Below, piece by piece: positions 1-7,892 of a DNA stretch of 64,000 nt. The DNA is from Rhodoferax ferrireducens T118 (GTDB taxonomy: Bacteria > Pseudomonadota > Gammaproteobacteria > Burkholderiales > Burkholderiaceae_C): contig NC_007908.1 of the NCBI RefSeq assembly GCF_000013605.1, positions 744,001-808,000 on the forward strand, in the 5' to 3' direction. Positions within the stretch are counted from its first letter, which is position 1; each line of letters begins with the position of its first letter. The notes beneath the pieces were generated by a model. That model searched no databases and was not told where the DNA came from. It saw only the letters and a list, made by a program, of their open reading frames with translations. The position numbers and the translations under genes were made by a program.

Positions 1-1005
1 ACGGTGGAGCGCGCTTTCAGGATGTTTGAGCTGCAAAGGGAAAACCGGCGGCTGCAGGCGCTGCAGCAACCCGATGCCATGGCAGGCCTGATCACGCGTG
101 ACCCCGAAATGCTGCGCATCTGCCGCACGATTGAGAAAGTGGCAAGCAGCAATGCCACTGTCATGTTGCTGGGTGAAAGTGGCACAGGCAAAGAGGTGCT
201 GGCGCGCGGCTTGCACCAGGCGTCACCCCGGCGGGCGGAGAAATTTGTGGCCATCAACTGTGCCGCCATTCCCGAGAACCTGCTGGAAAGCGAATTGTTT
301 GGCTATGAAAAAGGTGCGTTCACAGGTGCCGCCAAGATGACTTTGGGCAAGATCGAAATGGCCCACGGCGGTACCTTGATGCTCGATGAGATAGGCGATT
401 TGCCGCTGTCATTGCAGGCCAAGCTGCTGCGATTTTTGCAGGAAAGAGTGATCGAACGCGTCGGCGGCCGGCAGGAAATAGCGGTTGATGTACGCATTGT
501 CTGTGCGACCCATCAGGACCTGGCTGCGTTGAGCAAGGACGGACGGTTTCGCGAGGACTTGTATTACCGCCTGGCTGAGATTGTGGTCAACATTCCGCCC
601 CTGCGCGAGCGTGTGGGCGACGCCGCCTTGCTGGCACACGCTTTTGTGCGACGCTTTGCCCAAGAGCAGAACCGCTCTGCCATGACGCTGACCGAAGACG
701 CGGTGCAGGCAGTTGAAAACCATCTGTGGCCGGGCAACATCCGTGAGCTTGAGAATTGCATCAGACGCGCCGCCATCATGGCCGATGGCAGCCAAATCGG
801 CTGCGACGACCTGGGTCTGAAAAGTCTCCAGAACGATGAAACCGACACCTCCCTGGATTTGCGTGTGATCCGTGACGACGCCGAGAAGCGGGCGATTGTG
901 GCGGCGCTGGGTCGCGTCAACGGCAACATGGTCAGGGCAGCTGATTTGCTTGGGGTGAGTCGCCCCACGTTGTATGACTTGATGCACCGACTTGCGTTGA
1001 AATGA
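1..1005 (+). CDS. prsR: PEP-CTERM-box response regulator PrsR, C-terminal part (5' end outside window)
   Basis: Sigma-54-dependent transcription activator; the reading frame is open at base 1, so the receiver domain expected of this family is off the left edge. Counting from the first visible Met, the AAA+ domain shows Walker A GESGTGKE at about 57-64, the sigma-54 contact loop GAFTGA at 104-109 and a LDEIGD Walker B. The tail has a Fis-type helix-turn-helix ([16 protein letters not shown]). Assignment to PrsR rather than another NtrC-type regulator rests on prsT lying 37 bp downstream; PrsK-PrsR-PrsT is a known association in XrtA/PEP-CTERM genomes. A sigma-54 promoter found at about 3.9 kb is a natural candidate target (inference). 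Confidence 0.88.
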   Translation, partial: TVERAFRMFELQRENRRLQALQQPDAMAGLITRDPEMLRICRTIEKVASSNATVMLLGESGTGKEVLARGLHQASPRRAEKFVAINCAAIPENLLESELFGYEKGAFTGAAKMTLGKIEMAHGGTLMLDEIGDLPLSLQAKLLRFLQERVIERVGGRQEIAVDVRIVCATHQDLAALSKDGRFREDLYYRLAEIVVNIPPLRERVGDAALLAHAFVRRFAQEQNRSAMTLTEDAVQAVENHLWPGNIRELENCIRRAAIMADGSQIGCDDLGLKSLQNDETDTSLDLRVIRDDAEKRAIVAALGRVNGNMVRAADLLGVSRPTLYDLMHRLALK

Positions 1006-1042
1006 GTTTTTTCTTCTTCCACTGCCTTATCAGGGTGACAAA

Positions 1043-3817
1043 ATGAACGTCAAGAAAATACAGCCTCGGATCGCGTTGTCGGCGCTGCTGGTGTCGATGT
1101 TGCTGGCAGCTTGCAACGACAAGCCGGAGGCCATGCTCAGCTCGGCCAAAGACTACATGGCCAAGAATGACAACAAGGCGGCGGTCATTCAGATCAAGAA
1201 TGCGCTGCAGAGCAACCCCGACTTGCCTGAGGCGCGCTACTTGTTGGGTAGCGCACTGCTCGACACGGGAGACCCGGCTGGCGCCGAACTGGAACTGCGC
1301 AAAGCGCTCGACCTGAAGCATCCGCAAGATGCGGTGGTGCCGCAACTGGCCAAGGCTCTGCTGGCGCAAGGGAAGGCTCGCAAAGTGACTGAGGAGTTCG
1401 CCAAGACAGAGCTCGGCGCAGCGTCGGCCAAGGCCAGTCTACAGATTTCGCTCACTTCGGCCTATGCGATGCAGGGAGAGCGCGAGCAGGCCCAGGCGAG
1501 CCTGCAGGCCGCCCTGCTGGCGGACCCGGGTTTTGCGCCGGCTTTGCTGGTGCAAGCCCGGCAAAAGGCGGGGCAGCGCGAGTTTGACCAGGCGCTTGCC
1601 TTAACCGAGGAGGTGCTTGCCAAGTCGCCTCGCAGCACGGAGGCCTGGGTATTCAAAGGCGACTTGCTGCTGCATGTCAAAAATCAGCCTGACGAGGCCT
1701 TGGCCGCTTACCGCAAAGCGCTTGAGATCAAACCCGATTTCATGCCCGCTCAGGTGTCTGTGATCACGCTGTTGCTGCAGCAAGGCAAGCTTGTCGAGAC
1801 CCAACAACAAATTGAACACTTGAAAAAAACAGCGGCCCGGCATCCGCAAACCCAATTTCTGGAAGCGCAGTGGGCCTATCAAAAGAAAGATTTCAAATTG
1901 GCCCGGCAACTCCTGCAGCAGGTTTTACAGCTGGTTCCCAAGAGTGCTCAGGGCTTGCAGCTGGCGGGCCTGGTCGAACTGCAACTCAATGCCTTGCCGG
2001 CGGCGCAGGACTATTTGAGTCGGGCGGTGCAGGGCGCTCCCGAGTCATGGCTGGCGCGCCGGGCGCTGGTCATCAGCTATATGCGCGCCGGGCAAGCGGC
2101 CCAGGCCCTGAACGCCTTGTTGCCAGGTCTGAGCCAGGAACACGTTGATCCCAATTTGCTTTCCGTGGCGGGCGAGGTCTATCTGCTCAATGGGGACCTG
2201 AAAAAGGCGGAAGACTATTTTGCCAAGGCGGCCCAGCAGTCGCCCCAGGACGGCAGAAAACGGACGTCGCTGGCGCTCACCCGTTTGGTGAGCGGCGCGA
2301 CAGACGGTGCTTTTGATGAGTTGCAGACCATCGCCGCGTCAGACACCGGTACCAGCGCCGACCTGGCCCTGATCAGCGTGCACTTGAAACGACAGGAATT
2401 TGACCAGGCCTTGAAAGCGATCGACGGGCTGGAGAAAAAGCAGCCGGACAAGCCGTTTGCGGCGCAGCTGCGGGCCAGAACACTGTTGGCCAAAAATGAT
2501 GTGAGCGGTGCAAGAAAGAGTTTTGAGCGTGCTTTGGTGATTGACCCCCACTATTTTCCGGCCGTGGTCAGTCTGGCCGCGATCGATTTGGCTGACAAGA
2601 AGCCTGAGGCGGCAAAAAAGCGCTTTGAGGCGGTGCTGGACAAGGACCCCAAAAACGGCCAGGCCTGGTTGGCGCTGGCCGAACTCGCGTCCCGGGCGGG
2701 GGCCTCCAAAGATGAAGTCGCCAAGCTGATTGGCAGTGCGGTGGCCGCTAACCCCACGGACGTGAAGTCACGTTTGTTGCTGATCGATTTTGATCTGCGC
2801 CAGCGCGATTTCAAGGCGGCTGTTTCGGCGGCCCAGGACGGCGTGGCCACCGTGCCAGACAGCCCTGAGCTGCTCGATGCACTCGGTCGCACACAACAGG
2901 CTGCAGGCGAGCCCAACCAGGCCATTGCCAGCTACACCAAGCTGGCTGCCCTGCAGCCGCTGTCGGTGCTGCCTCATATGCGCCTGGCGGAGGTGCACCT
3001 GGCGGGTAAAAACACAGAGGCGGCGCTTGCCAGCCTGCGCCGGGCCCTCGAGATCAAGCCCGATCTGCTGGAGGCGCAGCGGGCCTTGATTGCGCTGGCG
3101 CTGGACAGCAAGAAGCCTGAGGATGCACTGACCATGGCGCGCTCGGTGCAGCAGCAACGCCCCGAAGAGGCGGCGGGCTACGCCCTGGAGGGGGACATCC
3201 ATGCCTCGCAGAAGAGTTGGGACCGCGCCATCACGGTCTATCGTGGCGGGCTCAAACACGTCAAGGCGCCGGAGCTGGCGATCAAGCTGCACGCGGCTCT
3301 GGTGGCGGCGGGTCAAGGTGCGGAGGCTGACAAATTTTCCAGCAGTTGGCAGAAAGAGCAGCCGAAAGATGGCGCCTTTTTGCTTCATCTGGGTGATGCG
3401 GCGCTGGCACGCAAGGACTATGCAAGCGCCGAGAAGAATTATGCGGCAGTGGTCAAGCTGCAGCCCAATAGCGCACTGGCCTACAACAACCTGGCCTGGG
3501 TGAGCGGAAAACTCAACAAGGAGGGCGCCGTGGGCTTTGCCGAGAAGGCCAATGCCCTGGCACCCAACCAGCCCGCTTTCATGGACACGCTGGCGGTCTT
3601 GCTGTCAGACAAAGGTGAGTACGCCAAAGCGGTCGCGCTTCAGAACAAGGCCCTGGCGCTGCAGCCGCAGAACGCCTTGTTCAAACTCAATCTGGCGAAA
3701 ATTCATATCAAAGGCGGAAAAAAAGATCTGGCCAGGAAAGAACTCGATGGCTTGACTCAACTGGGCGACAAGTTCCCGGCGCAGAGTGAGGTTGCAACCC
3801 TCCTGACAGGTTTGTAG
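1043..3817 (+). CDS. prsT: XrtA/PEP-CTERM system TPR-repeat lipoprotein PrsT
   Basis: Long (924 aa) tetratricopeptide-repeat protein. The N-terminus is a lipoprotein signal with lipobox LLAAC (Cys24), so the mature protein should be membrane-anchored on the periplasmic side. The rest is repeated TPR helices, recognisable by recurring A..LL.QG, A...Y.KAL.I.P and similar patterns (for example around 40-75, 165-235, 480-560, 660-690 and 790-900). The length and position just after the sigma-54 regulator match the PrsT family, which occurs in exosortase A genomes beside prsK-prsR; its molecular role is not established as far as I know. Probably cotranscribed with prsR (37-bp gap). The start ATG is preceded by a modest GGTGAC ribosome site. 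Confidence 0.9.
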   Translation: MNVKKIQPRIALSALLVSMLLAACNDKPEAMLSSAKDYMAKNDNKAAVIQIKNALQSNPDLPEARYLLGSALLDTGDPAGAELELRKALDLKHPQDAVVPQLAKALLAQGKARKVTEEFAKTELGAASAKASLQISLTSAYAMQGEREQAQASLQAALLADPGFAPALLVQARQKAGQREFDQALALTEEVLAKSPRSTEAWVFKGDLLLHVKNQPDEALAAYRKALEIKPDFMPAQVSVITLLLQQGKLVETQQQIEHLKKTAARHPQTQFLEAQWAYQKKDFKLARQLLQQVLQLVPKSAQGLQLAGLVELQLNALPAAQDYLSRAVQGAPESWLARRALVISYMRAGQAAQALNALLPGLSQEHVDPNLLSVAGEVYLLNGDLKKAEDYFAKAAQQSPQDGRKRTSLALTRLVSGATDGAFDELQTIAASDTGTSADLALISVHLKRQEFDQALKAIDGLEKKQPDKPFAAQLRARTLLAKNDVSGARKSFERALVIDPHYFPAVVSLAAIDLADKKPEAAKKRFEAVLDKDPKNGQAWLALAELASRAGASKDEVAKLIGSAVAANPTDVKSRLLLIDFDLRQRDFKAAVSAAQDGVATVPDSPELLDALGRTQQAAGEPNQAIASYTKLAALQPLSVLPHMRLAEVHLAGKNTEAALASLRRALEIKPDLLEAQRALIALALDSKKPEDALTMARSVQQQRPEEAAGYALEGDIHASQKSWDRAITVYRGGLKHVKAPELAIKLHAALVAAGQGAEADKFSSSWQKEQPKDGAFLLHLGDAALARKDYASAEKNYAAVVKLQPNSALAYNNLAWVSGKLNKEGAVGFAEKANALAPNQPAFMDTLAVLLSDKGEYAKAVALQNKALALQPQNALFKLNLAKIHIKGGKKDLARKELDGLTQLGDKFPAQSEVATLLTGL

Positions 3818-3873
3818 TGCTGTCGATTGTTTTTACACTGATGAATCCAATGTTCGTTTTTGAAGCTAAATAT

Positions 3874-3898
3874 CGAATTAAATCAACGATCTAATTCG
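3874..3898. promoter_or_regulatory. Inverted repeat upstream of the sigma-54 promoter
   Basis: Perfect 7-bp arms CGAATTA (3874-3880) and TAATTCG (3892-3898) separated by 11 nt, in an AT-rich gap between prsT and the next gene. It ends 3 nt before the -24 GG of the sigma-54 promoter. It could be a regulator site. Being so close to the core promoter it may fit a repressor better than a distant enhancer. No binding protein can be named from sequence. Confidence 0.5.
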
Positions 3899-3918
3899 TA
3901 CGGCATGAAATTTGCATT
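3899..3918 (+). promoter_or_regulatory. Sigma-54 (RpoN) promoter, -24/-12 type
   Basis: The sequence shows CGGCATG, then AAAT, then TTGCA: the invariant GG (3902-3903) and GC (3914-3915) are exactly 10 nt apart. It matches the TGGCACG-N4-TTGCA consensus except for C before GG and T for C in the -24 block. Transcription would start near 3927, giving a leader of about 60 nt before the ATG at 3988. A sigma-54 activator (prsR) is encoded immediately upstream, which makes a functional site plausible. A perfect palindrome ACCGGCCGGT lies in the predicted leader at 3951-3960. Confidence 0.72.
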
Positions 3919-3987
3919 ATCCAGGGCGAGTGGAAGCTATTGGAATTGAAACCGGCCGGTGAGGTATGTTACGAGTGAGGCTAGTTT

Positions 3988-4641
3988 ATGAATCAAATCA
4001 ACAAGCAGACAGACATGGGGGGCAAAGTGGCTGCAGGCGCCGAAGGGGAGACGCGTCCGCTTGCATCGCCGTCCCGGCGTCGGCTCATCAAACTGGGGGC
4101 TTCAGCCGTGCCGGTGCTGGCCACCTTAAGCAGCCAGTCAGCGCTTGCTGGGCAATGCATTTCTACGTCTGCTTGGGGCTCAGCGCAAATCAGCAACAGT
4201 GCGAGCGAAGCGGCCAGGCACGCTAGCCACGCCGTTGAGGTTACAACGGGCTACACAATATCGGCCTGGAATTCGACTGACAGCACGAATGCGGCATGGA
4301 CGGCGTTTACGAGCGTTTTTGGAAGCAGCCCGGCCGCGAATGCGCTCACCTTCTCAGATCTGTCTACAAAACTTGGCACCGTCTATACGCCCTATTTTTG
4401 GAATCCGTCATCTTTGGGGTTTGCCCCGTCGGACCTGGTCATGGGCCACCTGACGAACGATGACAAGGGTTACTTCCTGGTCGCCCAACTGAACTACGCG
4501 GTTGGGGCCAAGCCGCCCACCGCGTGCGTGACCGATGCCAATTGGCAGGCGATCGTGGCTGGAACGTATCCAGTAGGCAACCCGTGGACAGTGTTTCAAA
4601 TTCGAACATACTTGGAGAATAACTACATTGTCCAAGCGTGA
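3988..4641 (+). CDS. Tat-signal exported protein of unknown function, first gene of the HprK-related operon
   Basis: 217 aa; I do not recognise an enzymatic fold. The N-terminus has about 28 polar residues, then a twin-arginine signal SRRRLIK (29-35), a hydrophobic stretch and a likely cleavage after SALA (residue 54), so the mature protein of about 163 aa should be exported folded by Tat. The mature part is rich in Ser, Thr, Ala and aromatic residues and has only two cysteines (57 and 180), which could form a disulfide. There is no PEP-CTERM tail. Ribosome site GTGAGG lies 8 nt before the ATG. It is preceded by the sigma-54 promoter and overlaps the PqqD-like gene by 14 bp, so the four genes form one unit. 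Possibly the substrate of the downstream modification proteins (inference). Confidence 0.8.
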   Translation: MNQINKQTDMGGKVAAGAEGETRPLASPSRRRLIKLGASAVPVLATLSSQSALAGQCISTSAWGSAQISNSASEAARHASHAVEVTTGYTISAWNSTDSTNAAWTAFTSVFGSSPAANALTFSDLSTKLGTVYTPYFWNPSSLGFAPSDLVMGHLTNDDKGYFLVAQLNYAVGAKPPTACVTDANWQAIVAGTYPVGNPWTVFQIRTYLENNYIVQA

Positions 4642-4975
4642 CGGACTGGGCAGCACCTTGGCCCATCCTTTCATTGAACGCACCGACTTGGCTTTGTGGT
4701 CGACAGTTTCACCCGCCAGGTTGAGCTTCGCATCATGGGACGATGATGATCTGGCGGTGGTCTACGACAAGGTGACTGGCGACACGCATTTGATTGAGTC
4801 TTCGGCCATTGAAATTCTCCGGGTGATTGAAAAATATCCCGCTTCTTCAGAAGCGATTGCACAAGAGTTGGCTGAGCTCTTCTCGGCAGACGATCAGGAT
4901 AAATTGCCGCAGTTCATTTCAGCAACTTTGCTACAGTTGCGCGATCTTGGACTCGTTACCGACACCCCTGTTTGA
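4628..4975 (+). CDS. PqqD-like protein of the HPr-rel-A type system
   Basis: 115 aa with a TTG start inside the end of the preceding gene. A GGAG ribosome site at about 4614 supports this start over an internal TTG near residue 21, where no site is seen. From about residue 24 the sequence (WSTVSPARL, then ASWDDD.LAVVYDKVTGDTHLIES) has the PqqD-like winged-helix pattern, ending near residue 110. PqqD-fold domains bind leader peptides of ribosomally made, modified peptides (RRE domains). The gene overlaps both neighbours, as is usual for the HprK-related kinase A system (TIGR04352/TIGR04353 families, from memory). No partner has been shown; a chaperone or recognition role is inferred. Confidence 0.78.
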   Translation: MSKRDGLGSTLAHPFIERTDLALWSTVSPARLSFASWDDDDLAVVYDKVTGDTHLIESSAIEILRVIEKYPASSEAIAQELAELFSADDQDKLPQFISATLLQLRDLGLVTDTPV

Positions 4976-5889
4976 AAATCTCTGAAGTTCCTTTGGCAGA
5001 GTTGGCTCGCCTGTTGCGTTGTGGCGACCTGTTGTTGCGCCTGACACCCTTTGTGGCGCGGGTGGCGAGCGATGTGCCTTCCCTGGCCCAGGACATCGCC
5101 CTCATGTACGCAGACTTTGCCATCTGCCCGCCAGATGGGTTTGCTGATTTCCATGTTCAAGTCTGGCGCGACTCGGGTGTTCGACGCTGGTTCAAGCCCC
5201 AGGCGCGGTTTTCTTTCGATGGGCAACCTTCTTTTACCGGCCTGCCGGTCGCGCAGGCGTTTGCCATGCTGGAGTGGGGGCTGAACTGGTGCGTCGCAGC
5301 GCACAGCCACCAGTATCTGGTCATCCATGCCGCGGTCATTGAGAAAGACGGCAAGGCGGTGGTGTTGCCAGCGCCACCGGGGTCGGGCAAAAGCACGCTG
5401 TGCGCTGGCTTGGTCATGAAGGGGTGGCGCCTGCTTTCAGATGAGCTGGCGCTGTATGAGCTGCAAACTGGCTTGATTTACGGTATGGCGCGCCCCATCA
5501 GCCTGAAAAATAAATCGATCGACATCATCCAGCATCTGGCTCCCGATGCCGTCATGACGGCGCCCGTTCCAGACACCACCAAAGGAACGATTGCCTTGCT
5601 GCGTCCGTCTGTGTCCAGCGTGATGCGGGTCAAAGAGCCGGTGCAAGTTACATGGATCGTCCTGCCCAACTACGTGCCTGGCTCGCCGCCTATCCTGGCC
5701 CCTCACAGCCGGGCACGCACCTTCATGTTGCTTGCCGAGCAATCTTTTAACTATGACATTCAGGGGCAAAGTGGTTTTGACGCAATAACAGCCCTGGTCG
5801 GCAGGACCCGGTGTTATCAATTCACCTACAGCAGCCTCGATGACGCCCAGCGGGTTTTTGACAATTTGCTGCAGGGGCAGGTTGGATGA
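4972..5889 (+). CDS. HprK-related kinase A
   Basis: 305 aa; TTG start overlapping the PqqD gene stop (TTGA). The kinase core resembles the C-terminal domain of HPr kinase/phosphorylase: His119 in VIHAAV, P-loop APPGSGKST at 134-142, and SDEL at 157-160 in the place of the Walker-B-like DD of HprK. The first about 100 residues are unlike the HprK N-terminal domain. Canonical HprK phosphorylates a Ser of HPr; no HPr gene lies here, so the substrate is unknown. Relatives of this fold in lasso-peptide clusters phosphorylate a serine of the peptide, which makes a role in modifying an encoded protein possible. A separate canonical hprK lies at 43365, so this is not the housekeeping copy. Confidence 0.82.
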   Translation: MKISEVPLAELARLLRCGDLLLRLTPFVARVASDVPSLAQDIALMYADFAICPPDGFADFHVQVWRDSGVRRWFKPQARFSFDGQPSFTGLPVAQAFAMLEWGLNWCVAAHSHQYLVIHAAVIEKDGKAVVLPAPPGSGKSTLCAGLVMKGWRLLSDELALYELQTGLIYGMARPISLKNKSIDIIQHLAPDAVMTAPVPDTTKGTIALLRPSVSSVMRVKEPVQVTWIVLPNYVPGSPPILAPHSRARTFMLLAEQSFNYDIQGQSGFDAITALVGRTRCYQFTYSSLDDAQRVFDNLLQGQVG

Positions 5890-7004
5890 TACCGCCGCGT
5901 GATTTGATTGTGACCGCCTTGCTCACGCCGGCGGCGATGACCCGGTTCTCAGGTCAGCAATGGGATCTGCTCATTCGACAAGCGCGCCGCACGAAACTGC
6001 TGGCTCGTCTGGCGCATACGCTGGAGCGCGCTGGCTTGCTGAAAACAGTGCCAATGGCACCACGCCTGCATCTGACTTCTGCATTGAAACTGGCGAGCAG
6101 GCAAGATAGATCCCTGCGTTGGGAGGTCGCCTGTATTTGCAAAGAGCTCGCCGATGCCGGCGTTCGGGTGACGCTGCTCAAAGGTGCGGCCTACGCCATG
6201 GCCAAGCTTGCGGCCGCGAACGGGCGAAGTTTCTCCGATATTGACATCCTTGTACCGAAGGCGCAATTGCTTCATGTCGAGAGCGAGTTGATGCTGCATG
6301 GCTGGCAGGGCGGGCACCACGATGCGTATGACCAGCGCTATTACCGTCGGTGGATGCATGAAATTCCCCCGCTGCGCCACGTGCGCCGCGGGACCACCCT
6401 TGACGTGCATCACACCATCCTGCCCGAAACCGCCCGAGTCAAGATCAATACACCCGCGCTGCTGGCGGCCGTGGTGCCACTGCACGGCCACACAAACCTG
6501 TACGTCTTGCAGCCGGTGGATATGCTGCTTCATAGCGCAACTCACCTTTTCCATGAGGGGGACTTCGAAAAAGGACTACGTGACCTGTTCGACCTGGATA
6601 GCCTGCTTCGACAGTTGGGAGCCGCACCTGGTTTTTGGGAGCAGCTTGTACCGCGCGCAGTGACGCTGGGTTTGACACGACCTCTTTATTACGCGCTGAG
6701 GTACACCACGTTGATGCTGGATACCCCGGTGCCCCCGCATGTCCTCGAAGCGGCCCAAATTGGCAAGCCCCCGGCGTTGGTCGCAGGATTGATGGATGCC
6801 TGCTATGTGCGAGCGCTGCGACCCGTGCATGTCAGTACCAATTCCCCCGCGACTTGGGTCGCACGGTTTGCACTGTATGTTCGATCACACTGGATCCGGA
6901 TGCCCTTTTATCTGCTGGCATACCATCTGGGGCGCAAGGCGCTGATTCGCCCCAAATTGCAGGACGACGAGAAACCGGTTGTCAAAGTTGACCTGAAAGC
7001 TTGA
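5886..7004 (+). CDS. Nucleotidyltransferase family protein (NTP_transf_5 type) of the HprK-related operon
   Basis: 372 aa; ATG overlaps the kinase stop (ATGA), so translation is probably coupled. The nucleotidyltransferase signature is present: LLKGAAYA at 97-104 and the acidic pair in SFSDIDILVP (Asp118, Asp120), as in the PF14907 family, with His-rich stretches after it (LDVHHT, HSATHLFHEGD). The C-terminal half is helical with a hydrophobic stretch near 320-345. Members of this family accompany PqqD/HprK-like pairs, and a nucleotidyltransferase also occurs with HprK-like kinases in some lasso-peptide clusters. The transferred nucleotide and acceptor are unknown. It is the last overlapped gene; the protease follows after 75 bp. 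Confidence 0.78.
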   Translation: MIPPRDLIVTALLTPAAMTRFSGQQWDLLIRQARRTKLLARLAHTLERAGLLKTVPMAPRLHLTSALKLASRQDRSLRWEVACICKELADAGVRVTLLKGAAYAMAKLAAANGRSFSDIDILVPKAQLLHVESELMLHGWQGGHHDAYDQRYYRRWMHEIPPLRHVRRGTTLDVHHTILPETARVKINTPALLAAVVPLHGHTNLYVLQPVDMLLHSATHLFHEGDFEKGLRDLFDLDSLLRQLGAAPGFWEQLVPRAVTLGLTRPLYYALRYTTLMLDTPVPPHVLEAAQIGKPPALVAGLMDACYVRALRPVHVSTNSPATWVARFALYVRSHWIRMPFYLLAYHLGRKALIRPKLQDDEKPVVKVDLKA

Positions 7005-7033
7005 TGGTTTGCCCTCTTCATGGGTATAAGTGT

Positions 7034-7047
7034 GGCGGGCAAATCGC
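7034..7047 (+). promoter_or_regulatory. Weak candidate sigma-54 promoter before the protease gene
   Basis: TGG at 7033-7035 and GC at 7046-7047 have the required 10-nt spacing, but the -12 block reads TCGC instead of TTGC. If used, transcription would start near 7059, just before the GGAGG ribosome site of the protease gene. It could be chance. Confidence 0.3.
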
Positions 7048-7079
7048 GTCCCTTGAATTGAATTCATGGAGGGTGAAAG

Positions 7080-7865
7080 ATGAGATCCAGTCTATTTTTT
7101 GTTGTGCTTGCCGCCATTTTTTGTGCCGGACCGGTCAAAGCCGACATGCCCGGCGCGATCGCCAAAGTCAAGCCCTCGGTGCTCATTGTGGGCACCTACA
7201 AGAACACCGACAATCCGCGATTTTCCCTGCGCGGAACCGGTTTTGTCGTGGCCAATGGAAACCTGGGCAGCAGCAACCTGGCCATCACCAACGCCCATGT
7301 GCTGCAGCAACCGGGAAAAGAAGATGTGGAGGCGGCGCTGGTCGTCCATGTCAAGGTCGGTGAAAAAGACTGGCAGATGCGCCCGGCTGCCGTGCTTGAA
7401 GTGGACAGAATCCATGACCTGGTCTTGTTGCGGTTTGAGGGCCCGGCGGCACCGGCGCTGCGGGTGGGCGACTCGGGCGCGGTCCAGGAGGGGCAGGCGA
7501 TTGCCTTCACGGGCTTCCCGATTGGGGGGGCTCTGGGTTTCTCACCGGTCACGCACCGCGGCATGGTGTCTTCCATCGCCCTGGCTGCTTTGCCCACCGC
7601 TTCAGCGCGGCAACTGAATGAAAACGTGATACGCAGCTTGCGCGGTGGCCCGAGTTTCAATATTTTTCAGCTCGATGGCACGGCTTACCCCGGCAACAGC
7701 GGCGGGCCCGTATTTGACCCGGACACCGGTGAGGTGCTTGGCATCATCAACATGGTGTTCATCAAAGGCACGCGGGAATCAGCACTGACGAACCCGTCGG
7801 GTATCAGCTACGCCATACCTTCCAGCCATATTCTGCCTCTGCTGCAACGCCGGCAGAACAACTGA
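7080..7865 (+). CDS. Exported trypsin-like serine protease
   Basis: 261 aa. Sec signal peptide (SSLFFVVLAAIFCAGPVKA, cleavage near residue 21), then a chymotrypsin-fold protease with the full triad: His73 in TNAHV, Asp113 in HDLVLL and Ser207 in PGNSGGP. No PDZ domain follows, unlike DegP/DegS. Ribosome site GGAGG lies 8 nt before the ATG. It sits 75 bp after the nucleotidyltransferase on the same strand and ends in a convergent junction with manC, so it is probably the last gene of the same locus. It may process the exported protein of the operon (inference) or be an independent periplasmic protease. Confidence 0.85.
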   Translation: MRSSLFFVVLAAIFCAGPVKADMPGAIAKVKPSVLIVGTYKNTDNPRFSLRGTGFVVANGNLGSSNLAITNAHVLQQPGKEDVEAALVVHVKVGEKDWQMRPAAVLEVDRIHDLVLLRFEGPAAPALRVGDSGAVQEGQAIAFTGFPIGGALGFSPVTHRGMVSSIALAALPTASARQLNENVIRSLRGGPSFNIFQLDGTAYPGNSGGPVFDPDTGEVLGIINMVFIKGTRESALTNPSGISYAIPSSHILPLLQRRQNN

Positions 7866-7892
7866 GTCCCCAGGTCATTCCTGAAGGGGCTC

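Noticed and set aside
3988..4641. Idea that the Tat protein is a PEP-CTERM substrate of exosortase
   Set aside because: No C-terminal PEP motif, transmembrane helix or basic tail.
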